Part shown: positions 37,473-48,532 of the stretch, in pieces
Layout of the letters: each line of letters starts with the position of its first letter
Position numbering within the stretch: position 1 is the first letter of the stretch
Source of the DNA: Aradus depressus
Lineage: Eukaryota > Arthropoda > Insecta > Hemiptera > Aradidae
Assembly (NCBI GenBank): GCA_963662175.1
Contig: OY759218.1
Coordinates: 17,698,480-17,762,479, forward strand
Direction of reading: 5' to 3'
Length of the DNA stretch: 64,000 bases
The notes under the pieces: generated by a model
What the model saw: the letters and a program-made list of their open reading frames with translations, nothing else
Told to the model about the DNA's origin: nothing
Database searches by the model: none
Position numbers and translations under genes: made by a program

Positions 37473-37521
37473 CTTAGCGATGTTGAAGCGGACGAAACGG
37501 TTTGAAATCTAGAAAGGGACT
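37473..37521 (-). promoter_or_regulatory. Candidate minus-strand core promoter and noncoding first exon
   Basis: The 37450-37620 segment is GC-rich against its AT-rich surroundings. On the minus strand it has a perfect Initiator TCAGTC (A+1 at 37521), a 4-of-5 match to the DPE consensus at +28 (CGTCC), and a strong donor AAG/GTAAGT at 37473. The 49-nt interval has no ATG, so it would be 5' UTR. No downstream coding exon was identified. Confidence 0.3.
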
Positions 37522-37704
37522 GACTAGCCGCGACGTGTATTTCTGGACGGCGCGCCTCTCAACATCTATGCCAAAATATTCCCCTACGCCGCCCCCCCTT
37601 CTACTGCCCACGTTACGCCATAGCTAATTTATTTCATCAACTAAAATATTAATTGCCCATCTGCTGGCAGAGTAAAAAAGTCGTCGGTAAATCACTGGCT
37701 ATGT

Positions 37705-38850
37705 ACTTCCCCAACAAGAGTTAATCAATTACGTTTTCGCTCTCCTTTCAAAGCTCCAATATATGACATACATAGTGGCTTCTGAATCCTCATACTGAAT
37801 GTTGTGTCGGCAGTTATTAAGGTAATTGAGCCGAACTTTCTCTTGTTCCCCCTTTCCTTCAGCCCATTTTGCGGAAAATTTATAGGTGTCATCCTTATGG
37901 GGTTTTGAATTTAAATATAAAATTTATGGTCGATACATTCATTACATCGGAAGTTATTAGGATTTTTGAGTTGAGCCCCCTCTGATCCCCTCCTCCACTT
38001 GGGCTGTTTACGCTGAAAATTATTAGATGATGTCCTTATTGTGCTTTGAATATACATACCAAATTCCGTGTCGATACATTCATTACAACGGCAGTTATTA
38101 GAGTTGTTGACTAAAAATCAATAGGTGTCGTCCTTATGGAATTATGGTTACACATATAGATTTTCGTGTTGATAAATTAATCCCCCCTTTAATCAATTAA
38201 GTTTTTGCTCTCCCTCCAAAGCCATCGACCGTTTCGGCTAAAACTCAATATTTGACTTACATAGTGGCTTCTGAATCCTCAAACCTCATGTTGTGTCGAT
38301 CCATCAATCAATCAATCATGGCGCTACAACCCGGTGACGGGTCCTGGCCTCCTCCACCAACAGCCGCTAATTGTCTCGATCCTGTGCGGCTGCCATCCAG
38401 TTCCTTCTGCCACACCATCTGCCCATCTCAGGTTAGGTCTCCCTAGCCGTCTTACTCCATGAATGGGCTCCATTAGCAGCTTCTTCGGCTTCTTGAGCTT
38501 CCATCCTGGCGACATGTCCTGCTCATCTTAACAGGCCAATCTTCATGACTTTCAGCACATCTGGTTCAAGTTCGTAGAGCTCCTGGTTGTTGCGTCAGCG
38601 CCATGTATGGCCTACTTGCACTCCTCCAAATATTCTGCGCAGAACCTTCCTTTCCTCATTTTTGAACTTGTCCAGGTTTTTGAGCCATACAGAAGAACTG
38701 GGTGGATAAGGGTCTTATATAGAACAAATATGTTGTGTCTATACATTCATTAAGTCGGCAGTTATTAGTTTTTGTGGTAAGCCTTCCCCCTAACCCCCCC
38801 CCCCCCCCCCCCCCCCCCTCCTTCCCTTTGGCCGATTTTCGTAATCCGAA
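37705..38850 (-). mobile_element. ACTTCCCCAGC-family copy split by an RTE-like LINE
   Basis: ACTTCCCCAACAAGAGTTAA start; units at 37,790, 37,930 and 38,060; resumes after 38,730 and ends near a 25-C run. Confidence 0.6.
38301..38729 (-). pseudogene. 5'-truncated RTE-like LINE fragment
   Basis: Minus strand. Reading across frames gives RPLSTQFFCMAQK-like, AGHVARM-like, then RRLGRPNLRWADGVAEGTGW, the conserved RTE-type C-terminus. The tail is TTGATTGATTGATTGAT. The flanks ATGTTGTGTCGAT (38288-38300) and ATGTTGTGTCTAT (38730-38742) look like a 13-bp duplication. Several frameshifts. Confidence 0.75.
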
Positions 38851-38859
38851 ACCAGTATA

Positions 38860-39063
38860 TGGCATATATTTTTGTGGAATTAGACAATATAAAAGTTAAA
38901 CAACTTCTCATTTTTTATTTATTTTTTTTTAGACGCCTAATAATAAGGGCACCTCGAGAGCCGGCTAACATATAATAATAAAGTCTGTGAGAGGTCAGAA
39001 TACACTTTTATTTTGCAATCTGATATATGATACTATGTACCTACCCCTTTGAAAATTTGGGAA

Positions 39064-39095
<32 letters not shown>
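38860..39095. repeat. Fold-back remnants and 31-G run
   Basis: GTGGAATTAGACAATATAAA end, then GCCTAATAATAAGGGCACCT related to 29,170-29,240, then G run 39064-39094. 39,540-39,930 shows no supported feature. Confidence 0.55.
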
Positions 39096-39179
39096 GAGTT
39101 AATTATACCCTCTTCTTTCTGCGTCACTGTTTACAATGAACTTTACGTTACTTCATCGCAACCTGAAGGAGAGAATCGA

Positions 39180-39520
39180 GGGCGCCGGTAGCTCAGTGGT
39201 ATGCGTGCTTGACTTCTGAGCTCAAGATCGTTGCTTCGAAACCAGACCGAGGCCCTTAGTTTATTTTATTTGGGAGGTAAAACAAACTTAAGCACGCCGT
39301 CCTTCGGATGGGTCGTTAAGCGATGGTCCCGAGCCTGTACGATGTCAGGTACTCGTTAAAGACCCCTATCCTAGGTGAATAAAATTTAGGGTAGGCAAAA
39401 TTTAGGACTCCCACGGTAAAGTCGGGCTCATGTCCACCAGAGTGACGAAAGAACGCTCTGGTAGTAGGCGATATGACCTCGTAGTTAAAGCCCGGGCATG
39501 AGTCATAAAACATAACCTAA
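39180..39520 (+). mobile_element. tRNA-derived SINE, copy 6, full length
   Basis: 341 bp. A box TAGCTCAGTGG at 39189-39199, B box GCTTCGAAACC at 39233-39243. Flanks CCTGAAGGAGAGAATCGA and CCTGAAAGGGGGAATCGA look like an 18-bp duplication with three changes. The 65-codon minus frame inside is not a gene. Confidence 0.9.
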
Positions 39521-40155
39521 CCTGAAAGGGGGAATCGATCCTCACTGGAAGATAGCCTGATAACATAGATCATCCATCCCAGCATCTGTGTGAATATTAA
39601 AATTAAGCAAACAAAAATATTTAAGAATTAATTATGTATTTACCAGTATTTAAAATAAATTTACGATGACAATCTAAACACTGTCTAAACTCTTAAAACT
39701 AGTTTAAATGTGTGTTTGATGAAAAATAATTGTAATAAAGGTTAAAAAATGTATATTGTAAAAAAAGGCCAAAATTTCTTTTTTTGGTAGCAAGAGAGGG
39801 GCCCGGCCCATCATGACTTTTAGCAACGGGGCCCAGGGAATAATGTGGGGGGCCTGGACCTACTACTGACTATGTTCCCACCAAGTACGAGCCAAATCAA
39901 AAAGTGAAAAATATGTGGCTATAACAGGACTTTCTTATTATATACCAACCACTCGCCACTATCATTTCATACTGGCGTTATTGGGTACATGAAAGTAATG
40001 TGTTGGCGTCAGCGGTTTTCTATGTACAGCGTGATTGTGAGAGGGATATTCATATATCCAATAATACCAGGGTGAAATGAATTTGAGATGGAGGGGGAGG
40101 GAAAGTGATCTCTAAAGAAAATGTAAAGCAAATGATAGTCACAAAACATATATAT

Positions 40156-40680
40156 ACTAGCAGTAATACCCGGCGTTGCCCGGGGAACTTTGACTTTTCT
40201 CCCAATATCTCCTATAAGGCTATTCAGTTCCTCGACAGTACATTCATGATGTTATAATTTTCAATTATTCATACGGAATAAGGCTTATAGTCCTTCAACT
40301 GTAGTAACTCTAGCTTTGGAGCTAAAACTAATTTATTCAAAAAGATTTCTCATTAATCGTTGCAATGGTTTTCGAGTTACAAAGATTGCGTGAGTGGATG
40401 CTGGGATGGACCAGGGGTTGATTAAAAAATAGACCTTAACCTTCCGGTAGATAAAATGTATCTATTCAAAAAGATTCCTCATTAATCATTGCAGTGGTTT
40501 TTGAGTTACAAAGATTGCGTGGGTGGATGCTGGGATGGACCAGATATTGAGGTACTAATACGCCTATAACCTTCCACAGACGATGGCGAACAAATTTTTA
40601 AAAAAATTAATCAAATCCATCAAGCCGTTCGTGAGTTATAGCGGTACAACGCACAGACATTTTCAGCTTTATATATATGA
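40156..40680 (+). mobile_element. Interspersed repeat E2 (CTAGCAG family), no minisatellite
   Basis: 525 bp, same start as E1 and same end as E3 (TTTTCAGCTTTATATATATG). It holds an internal roughly 117-bp duplication (GTTACAAAGATTGCGTG twice) but no CACAGCTAGT units. Confidence 0.8.
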
Positions 40681-40924
40681 TATTTTTTCCCCCTTTATTT
40701 TTTATCCATATACATATATATAAATGATTGGATAATTAATTAATAAGTTAATACTATGAATTTACTACTTGTTATGAAAAATTACAGAACACATACTAAA
40801 ATTCAAAAAATACCGCAAGATTGCTATATCACAGAATTTAGGTTGAAATAATACTACGTAGATAATGAAAATACATACTATATGTACCTATATGGCTACA
40901 ATGCCTCAACATTAAAAAAAAAAA

Positions 40925-41203
40925 AAATCAGTGAACCACAGGCAATGTACCGCCTAATCCCCCTCCCCTGTGGTCGATTTGGCTGAAAATCAATAGGTAT
41001 CGTTCTTATGAGGTTCTGGATACACATTAACATTTCATGTTGATAAATCCATTCTGCTGGGAGTTATCGGGTTCACAGACAATAAATGGTTTTATCATTT
41101 TTGGAATCAGGGGGTTGGAAAACATGAAATTCCGGTGAAAACTCTACAATGAATTTCTGGCCGATTACATAACTTCCCCTATGCTTCGTATAGCTGGGGA
41201 AGT
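40925..41203 (-). mobile_element. ACTTCCCCAGC-family element, short copy
   Basis: One unit, ends CTTCCCCTATGCTTCGTATA then GCTGGGGAAGT. 41,210-42,000 is AT-rich with no gene seen. Confidence 0.65.
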
Positions 41204-42029
41204 AAAAAAAAAAAAAATGCAATTTAGTAAGTACGTGCCCTTTTACATATAATTCAGTGTAATCAACACGCTTCGACAGATGGAATAGGAAGGAATTGAT
41301 GAAGATTTTAATACAATTATGAAACATTTCAATATACAAACAATAATTTATTTATAAATATACAAGTATAATTCAAAATTTTCATTAAATACACAACACT
41401 ATAAACAATAAAATAATTTAAAAATAAAATTAACTAAGCCTTTAATTCTTAAGGTATTACTTAAATATGAATACTTATAATCCTATAATAGAAATAGTTT
41501 TTTAAAAAATGCAGATCTATTAGGTGTATACAGTATGTAAGGTGAAATTTTGATTGGTCAGTTTCCAACAGTCCATACCAAACAAATCAGTTACATTTTC
41601 TTATAACGAAATGAACCTGACACTAGTTTGGAAACTTTTCTGAGACTACTTACCTGAAGAAAGTTTCACCTCCCAAACTATACTCATTTATCTTTAATTT
41701 AAAAATATAACATTAATTAATGTAAATAATAATCATAAATATTGTTATCACTAAAATATGTCAGCATATGTACAAATCCTATAAATTATATCTTTGGTAT
41801 TAACTACACTTAGAATAAATAAGATAATGTGTTGTGTATATATTTTTAATTGTAAATATAAGAGAATCAGTGAGATTCGCAGAAATAGGAACCGAACTTG
41901 AATTTACTGAACCACTCACTAAAACCGGTCAAGTCTAGAGTGGAGAGTGGAAACAACAGACTCTCAACAGAATACTCATTTTGTTCACAACCTAAGGTTC
42001 TACCCTTCGGCTGATATCGCAGAAAATTA

Positions 42030-42720
42030 ATAGGTACTTAACATTTTTGCAGAGATATTGTGAAACACTTGATAAAAATAAAGAAAACGTATGTTTTAAA
42101 AAATATATATATTGTCTATTTCACAAATAATATATAATATGGGAGTACTTTCGGTATTGCTACCATCTTCAGCCACGACTTAAACAAATATTGGATTCTA
42201 ATGAATAAAAAACTTAAAACAAGTCAAAAAATTCCACTTTATTTTATTCATTAGTATTCACAATGAACTTCCACAAGATCTCTGGCGAAAACATCTCCAA
42301 ATATTGGATTGTAATAATAATTTATGGTTTCCAGATTTACTTTGTGAAGCTCCATTCTAGGAATAGATAATTAAAATACACAATTTCTTTGTCAAACTTC
42401 ACTATATATTCTCAAACACTCAACTAGTTTCGCCGTGTTAAGGCATTATCAAGAGTCACTTACAAACTTCAGTTGTACACGGCGAAACTAGTTGAGTATT
42501 TGAGAATATATAGTGAAGTTTGACAAAGAAATTGTGTATTTTAATTATCTATTCCATTGGATTGTAAACTACCTAGTTGAACTTCAATTTAGTATATGTT
42601 AAGTCGTGGCTGAATATGGTAGCAATACCGAAAGTACTCGCATATTATATATTATTTGTGAAATAGACAATATATATATTTTTTAAAACATACGTTTTCT
42701 TTATTTTTAAATTAATAGGT
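42030..42720. mobile_element. Fold-back element with a second fold-back nested in its centre
   Basis: Outer arms 42045-42180 and 42598-42710. The inner element at 42225-42560 has arms around TTCGCCGTGTTAAGGC and CACGGCGAAACTAGTTG. Motifs at 42148-42172 (-), 42427-42453 (-), 42610-42634 (+). Confidence 0.8.
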
Positions 42721-42937
42721 GTCTTTCTTATACTTTTTTGAATTTAAATATACAATTTCACATTGATACATTCATTACTTCGGCAGATATTTTTGAGAAT
42801 GTAAACTACAGACTCACAACAGAATAATCATTTTGTTCTCAACCTAACACTCTACAATTTTGTTCCTGTAAATTGTTTTATAAAATGAATAAGAAATGAG
42901 AAGTATCGCAAAATGATATAACAAAAAAATCGTCGGT

Positions 42938-43372
42938 ACTTCCCCAGCACGAATTAATTAAATTTCGGTCTCCCTCTTTTTGTTTTGTTACACAATTACA
43001 TCGAAAATTCGTAGGTGTCATACTTATGGGGTTTTAAATTTACATTTCAAATTTTATGCCGATACATTAATTTCAATGGCAGTTATTAGAGTTATTGTGT
43101 TAAGCTTAAGCCTCCCCCCATCCCTTTGGCCAAATTGGCTGGAAATCAATGGTGTCCTTATGGGGTTCTGGATACACATATACAATTTCGTGTCGTATTC
43201 TTATCGGGAGTTACCGTATTCACAAACACTCACACAGACAGAAATAGTTTGTTTTTAATTTTTGGACTCTGAGGGTCGAAAAACATAAAATTCCAGTGAA
43301 ACCCCAAATTGAATATAGCGAATTTCAGGCCGATTAGGTAATTTCCCCTATACTTAGTATAGATGGGGAAGT
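42938..43372 (-). mobile_element. ACTTCCCCAGC-family element
   Basis: ACTTCCCCAGCACGAATTAA start, three units, end TTTCCCCTATACTTAGTATA then GATGGGGAAGT. 43,376-44,220 contains only the weak exon candidate. Confidence 0.68.
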
Positions 43373-43566
43373 GAAACGTGTTTTTAGAATGTGTTATAAG
43401 GTAGTTTATAAAGCTTTTGTCATACTACTTGACCAGCATCCACTGCAAACTGCCCGCGGACACTCTGAATTATAATAATAATCATTAATTATAAATACAA
43501 ATGGACAATTTTTTTAAATCACTAATTTAAATCATTACGAGTCATAATAATAATATCACATAATTT

Positions 43567-43636
43567 TCACTCCATACGAAAATTGATTCTATCTTCCTTT
43601 GGTATCTTAATTATTCCAGCACACCTTCTCCAGCTC
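43567..43636 (-). CDS. Possible terminal exon, unknown
   Basis: After acceptor TTTTCTAG one frame reads SWRRCAGIIKIPKEDRINF then RME and a TGA stop. It is unrepeated within the window and flanked by nondescript AT-rich DNA. No upstream exon was located; it could be chance. Confidence 0.22.
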
Positions 43637-44389
43637 CTAGAAAATAAATAAAAAATATTTAATGTTTAAAAAAACATGTGTGCAGTTCACACGCGGTAGA
43701 AGTGAAACCTTCAGAAAACGAAACTGCGAGAGAATGAGACGAATGCAGTATCAGGAGTGGGATAATTATAGGGTTTATTTATTATAATATTGGTACCAAG
43801 TTTAAAAATTATTTTATATTTTATTCTTCAAACTCCATGTTTTTAATTTCAACAAATGACACGAGTGGCTTATGGTAACTAAAGTATGAAATAAATGTTT
43901 CCTTAATAAGTTCTTAAAAGTCGAAAAAAATTCACAATTCCAAACTTTTTGGAGGGAAAGGAGGAGGCGATGGAATTTTTCAAGATTATCTTTTTTGTGT
44001 CGCAAGACTAGAGAAGAAGCATTATCGGCAACTTTTTTTCTCTTTACTTTCAGTTACAAGAAGTCCTTATGTTAGTAATTCAAACAAATGACTAAATAAA
44101 ACAACTGTTATACATATATATAGATAAGGCAATAGTGTCGCTTTTTCGTTTCATCGAGTTTCAAATCACAACGGTGCTAAAGAAGTTTTCACTTCAAAAA
44201 TACATGGAAACACAATGATATCTTCTGCCAAACTTCCCTAATTACCCCTATCCCTTTAGCAGAAAATCGATGTGTTGTTCTTATGGGTTTCTGTCACACA
44301 TATAAAATTTTGTGCCGATATATTCATTTTACCAGCAGTTATTATGAACTTGAATAAAATAAAACTCGTTTATTTGTGGTATTGTGGTA

Positions 44390-45163
44390 TTTGTGGTATT
44401 GCTCAACGTAATTTCCTATTAAGAAAGTCTTGATATTTCTGACCATTTAAATTTCCGTCGATAAAAAATGGACCAATTACTTTGTCATTGATGATTCCAG
44501 CCCATACATTAACTGAGCATGAATGTTGTTTATTCATTTGACGAAACCAGCGAGGATTGTCTGCACTCCAGTAATGCATATTATGTCTATTTACTAATCC
44601 AATATTGGTGAAAGTTGATTCGTCTGAAAACATTGTGTACCGAAAAAAATTACAATTAACTTGAACTCGTTCACGCGCCCACTGACAGAATATAACACGG
44701 TTATTAAAATCTTCACCAGATAGAGCTTGGTGAAGAGAAATATGGTAAGGGTGAAATTTATGGTTCTTCAATATTTTATGAACACTACCAACAGTAATCC
44801 TAGAACCTTGTGAAATTTTCCGGAACAACTTCGATAAATACATTGAAGTTGCAGGACATCAGTTCGAGCATTTACTACAATAAAATTCATTAATATTGGT
44901 CTAACAAAAAAATGTTTCATTTAGCCTCCTTAATTTTTTCCCAGGAATCTAAATATGCAAAAAAAAAAAAAGGTTGACGGTAAAAAAATTGTTTTTTTAA
45001 TTCATAAAAAACGTTAAAAATTTTCATTTGTTTAAAAATTAGATTACAGCAAATAATGCGGTCAATTCTACTCTAGATTTTTTGTCTCAAGCTTTTTTTG
45101 AGAAAATCATTATTTTTCGAGTTATTTACCTGGGTCAAGATAAAATGAACACCCTGTATATAC
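44390..45163 (-). pseudogene. Tc1/mariner-superfamily (IS630-like) transposon, 3' truncated copy
   Basis: Begins at 45163 with terminus CAGGGTGTTCATTTTATC next to TA. The frame 44843-44403 encodes 146 residues: HTH end (SRITVGSVHKILKNHKFHP), SDEST with the first catalytic Asp kept, and SVNVWAGI, then stops before the second and third DDE residues. It is therefore a broken transposase. Its end lies 69 bp past the TPRA1 stop codon. Near-identical to the 11.4-kb copy. Confidence 0.85.
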
Positions 45164-45231
45164 CTATATGTGTGAAAATCCTTATTTTATTACCTGTTAA
45201 GTAGTAACCTTGATGTGCTGAATCTTCCATA

Positions 45232-45372
45232 TTACTGTTTAGTGTTAGTTGGTAAGTCAATGGTTTGACTGTCCAGACTATAGCCTGCGATACTATCCGG
45301 GCTTTGTAGAGATACAGAGTTATCAACCATACCCCTGTTGTCCAACTGAGTACTGTCGTATACGTTTTGACC
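45232..45372 (-). CDS. TPRA1: TPRA1-like exon 8 (stop codon)
   Basis: Acceptor GTTTTAG. Encodes GQNVYDSTQLDN through LPTNTKQ then TAA, 46 residues resembling the serine/aspartate-rich C-terminus of the family. The intron before it is 2.28 kb and holds a 681-bp interspersed element at 45450-46130. Confidence 0.8.
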   Translation of the reverse strand, partial: GQNVYDSTQLDNRGMVDNSVSLQSPDSIAGYSLDSQTIDLPTNTKQ

Positions 45373-48300
45373 CTAAAACATAAAATATTATAGTATTACA
45401 AAGTAATATGGTCAATAAACACCTATATATTGTCTATAAATATGATACTACTAGCAGTAATACCCGGCGTTGCCCGGGGAACTTTGACTTTTCTCCTAAT
45501 ATCTCTCGTTCGAATCCATTTCAATTCTTCAATAGTACATTCATGATGTTATAATTTTCAATTATTCATACGGAATAACGCTTATAGTCCTTCAACGGCA
45601 GACATCCCAGCTAGTAAGTTTTTAGGACCCCTGGGCACCATGGCTAGTACGCGCCATTCAACGGCGGAAACCACAGCTAGTGAATACTTAGCATCAGTGG
45701 ACGTCCTAGCCAGTGCGTACTTGAGAACGCTTGTGACCACCAGGTTGATTAAAACATAGACTTTAACCATCCTGGAGCTAAAACAAATTTATTCAAAAAG
45801 ATTTCTCATTAATCGTTGCAATGGTTTTCGAGTTACAAAGATTGCGTGAGTGGATGCTGGGATGGACCAGGGGTTGAATAAAAAATAGACCTTAACCTTC
45901 CGGTAGATAAAACTTATCTATTCAAAAAGATTCCTCGTTAATCATTGCAGTGGTTTTTGAGTAACAAAGATTGCGTGAGTGGATGCTGGGATGGACCAGA
46001 TATTGAGGTTCTAATATAACCTTCCATAGACGATGACGAACAAATTAAAAAAAAAATTAATCAAATCCATCAAGCCGTTCGTGAGTTATAGCGGTACAAC
46101 GCACAGACATTTTCAGCTTTATATATATGATTGTCAATATATTTGTGGCCACAGGGAATAACTCGAATAACCCAGTTTTAGAAGGGAGCAATTTTAAAGT
46201 TTGACGATTTCTTCAAAATCGCATATTCATGCTGTATGAATAATTTCTTTCAAACCATAGATGTCAGCCTTCAGACGTTTCTGGATAAACATATAAAATT
46301 TCAAAAACTTGATTTTATCGTATTCAAAAAACACCACACACAGACAATTTTTTTTTTTTTTTCATTTTTGGAATCTGAAGTTCAGAATACATGAATTCAG
46401 TTTCTGACCGATTGCAAAACTACCCCTATACTTCATATAGCTGGGGAAGTAAACGTGCGATGTGCTTATTGTGCAAAGAGTAAAGATAAAAAAAAAAGAC
46501 AAAGCTACGTCTGTACCGCAACCGATTACGTAGAACTGTGTCTAGTATATTCAGTTTTTCAAATTAAAACAAAAGAAATATTTCTTATTTTTTTACTTCA
46601 TATAAATTTGTGCTATATACAATTCATGGTAACTATCATAATTGATTATTAATTAATTTCACTAGAAGTAGAATGAGCTGTATTATTGTTGTCTATTGTA
46701 TAGTTTTATTATAAAACAAGTTTCAACCTTTCATCTTTCATAATTAATACATATTACAAATAAAATAAATACATAACTCATTTCAAGAGAAAGATGCCTG
46801 TCGGTAAAAAGTTTGGTATATTACGGATAGATGGCGGTTCGCGACGCTTCTACTAACTTTGAGACTCAATCATTCGGGATTTCGCCAAATTTTTTTGTTT
46901 TTACGTTGCTGTATTTGAGGGATGAAAGATGAAGGGTTGAAACTTGTTTTACAATAAATCGTACAACACAAGCTTTCTATCGGCGTTTGGTTCATTATTC
47001 TACGATTATTATTTTAAGAGAAATTAGCTTTCAAAATGTAACACATTTTCGTGACGCACTTCAACCCTCCATACCGCCGGCAAAGACGTAGTTCTACGTC
47101 AAAAAAATCGTCAGCACAGTGTCAAAGAGCTATATGCAACAATCATGGGTCGTTAGGTTCCTGGATTGCTAATTACAGTCATTTGGATAGAATAGGAGAC
47201 TTTTCAACATTTTCCAAGAGCTTTTTATGAATTAAATTCTGCAATTTTAAGTTGTATTATACAAATTAAGTAATAGGGTTGTTTTGAATTGTTTATATAA
47301 CAATTGAAAAACAATTATATTCAATTTTCTAATTATATACATAAAACTTTGTATTTTTGAATGCTCTCTTTCACGTTTTTTTATCTCTTTATACTTTATA
47401 TTAAATCTAAAAAAAATGAAATTAAAAAATATCTGAATGTAAAAAAAAAGAAAATGATGTGGGGTATCATAGATCCCTCGGTGTGCTTAACGTTAGTAAA
47501 AATAACGGTGCATTCCAAGGTTAATAGTTACCAAGCCGGAGAACTTTAACCATGTGTGTACGTATAATTAACCAGAACTTTTTTTTGCTTAAAATTGAAT
47601 TTCCTTTAAGCCACAAAATTGAAGTTATTAATTATAGTAATATGATATACCTGGTAGATGTAATCAGAATCTGTTTTTAGTGATGAAAAGGAATGCTGAT
47701 GAGGCAAAGAGACCACGTCGTCTTCCATGCCATCATCCACTTGTGCTTTGTAGGAAAACATAATACTCGGTTGAGATACGCTAGAATCAGATAAAGTACC
47801 GTATAATGTAGTATTTATAACCCTTGAGCAACAAATTTCCATGAATACATACATCAGGTTAAATAATTTTTAAAAAAATCAAATAAACATCGGTTTAAAA
47901 CAAGCTTCCTTAAAAAGCTATACTAAATTTTTAAAAACTGTGTTTTTAATTACAATTATATGTTACACTTGAGCTACGATCAAAATGAAAAAAAATATAT
48001 ATATAAAAAACTTGGGATATATTTATATAACCAGACAGATTCCCGAGGAGGATACTGGAGGGACATCCGGGAGGACTAAGAAGGAGAGGTAGACCCCGCT
48101 TACGTTAGCTGGAGGACGACCTCAGAACGATGGGTGTGAGAAGATGGAGATGGGAGGCCGAGGATAGAGAAGAATCGCGGAAGATCTTTGCGGAGGCCCA
48201 GGTTCTACAAGGACCGTAGCGACATTTTGAGATAAAAATACATAACATAACGAATCATTTGTCGCCAGTTATATGTCCATACCTGTTTTCAACGCTGAGA

Positions 48301-48489
48301 AAACGATTGTTGAAGAATAGGCTATTTTTAGCCCTTTTTTGGGCCCCTTTTAAGGGCCGCAGGAGGGCGGAAATGGATCTATAGGGCTAGAACTGTGGGA
48401 ATCCTATTTTTTTGGTACATACTTTCATGTCCTAAAATTTGGCGCTATTCCGAGACTTTTTCGAAATTGTACAAAAGTGATGGAATTAC

Positions 48490-48532
<43 letters not shown>

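Noticed and set aside
41530..41690. Possible TIR pair AGGTGAAA...TTTCACCT
   Set aside because: Only about 8 bp match with no extended inverted repeat or convincing target duplication.
43814..44005. 63-codon minus ORF after a CTCTAG acceptor-like site
   Set aside because: No recognisable family, low-information composition, no donor or upstream exon.
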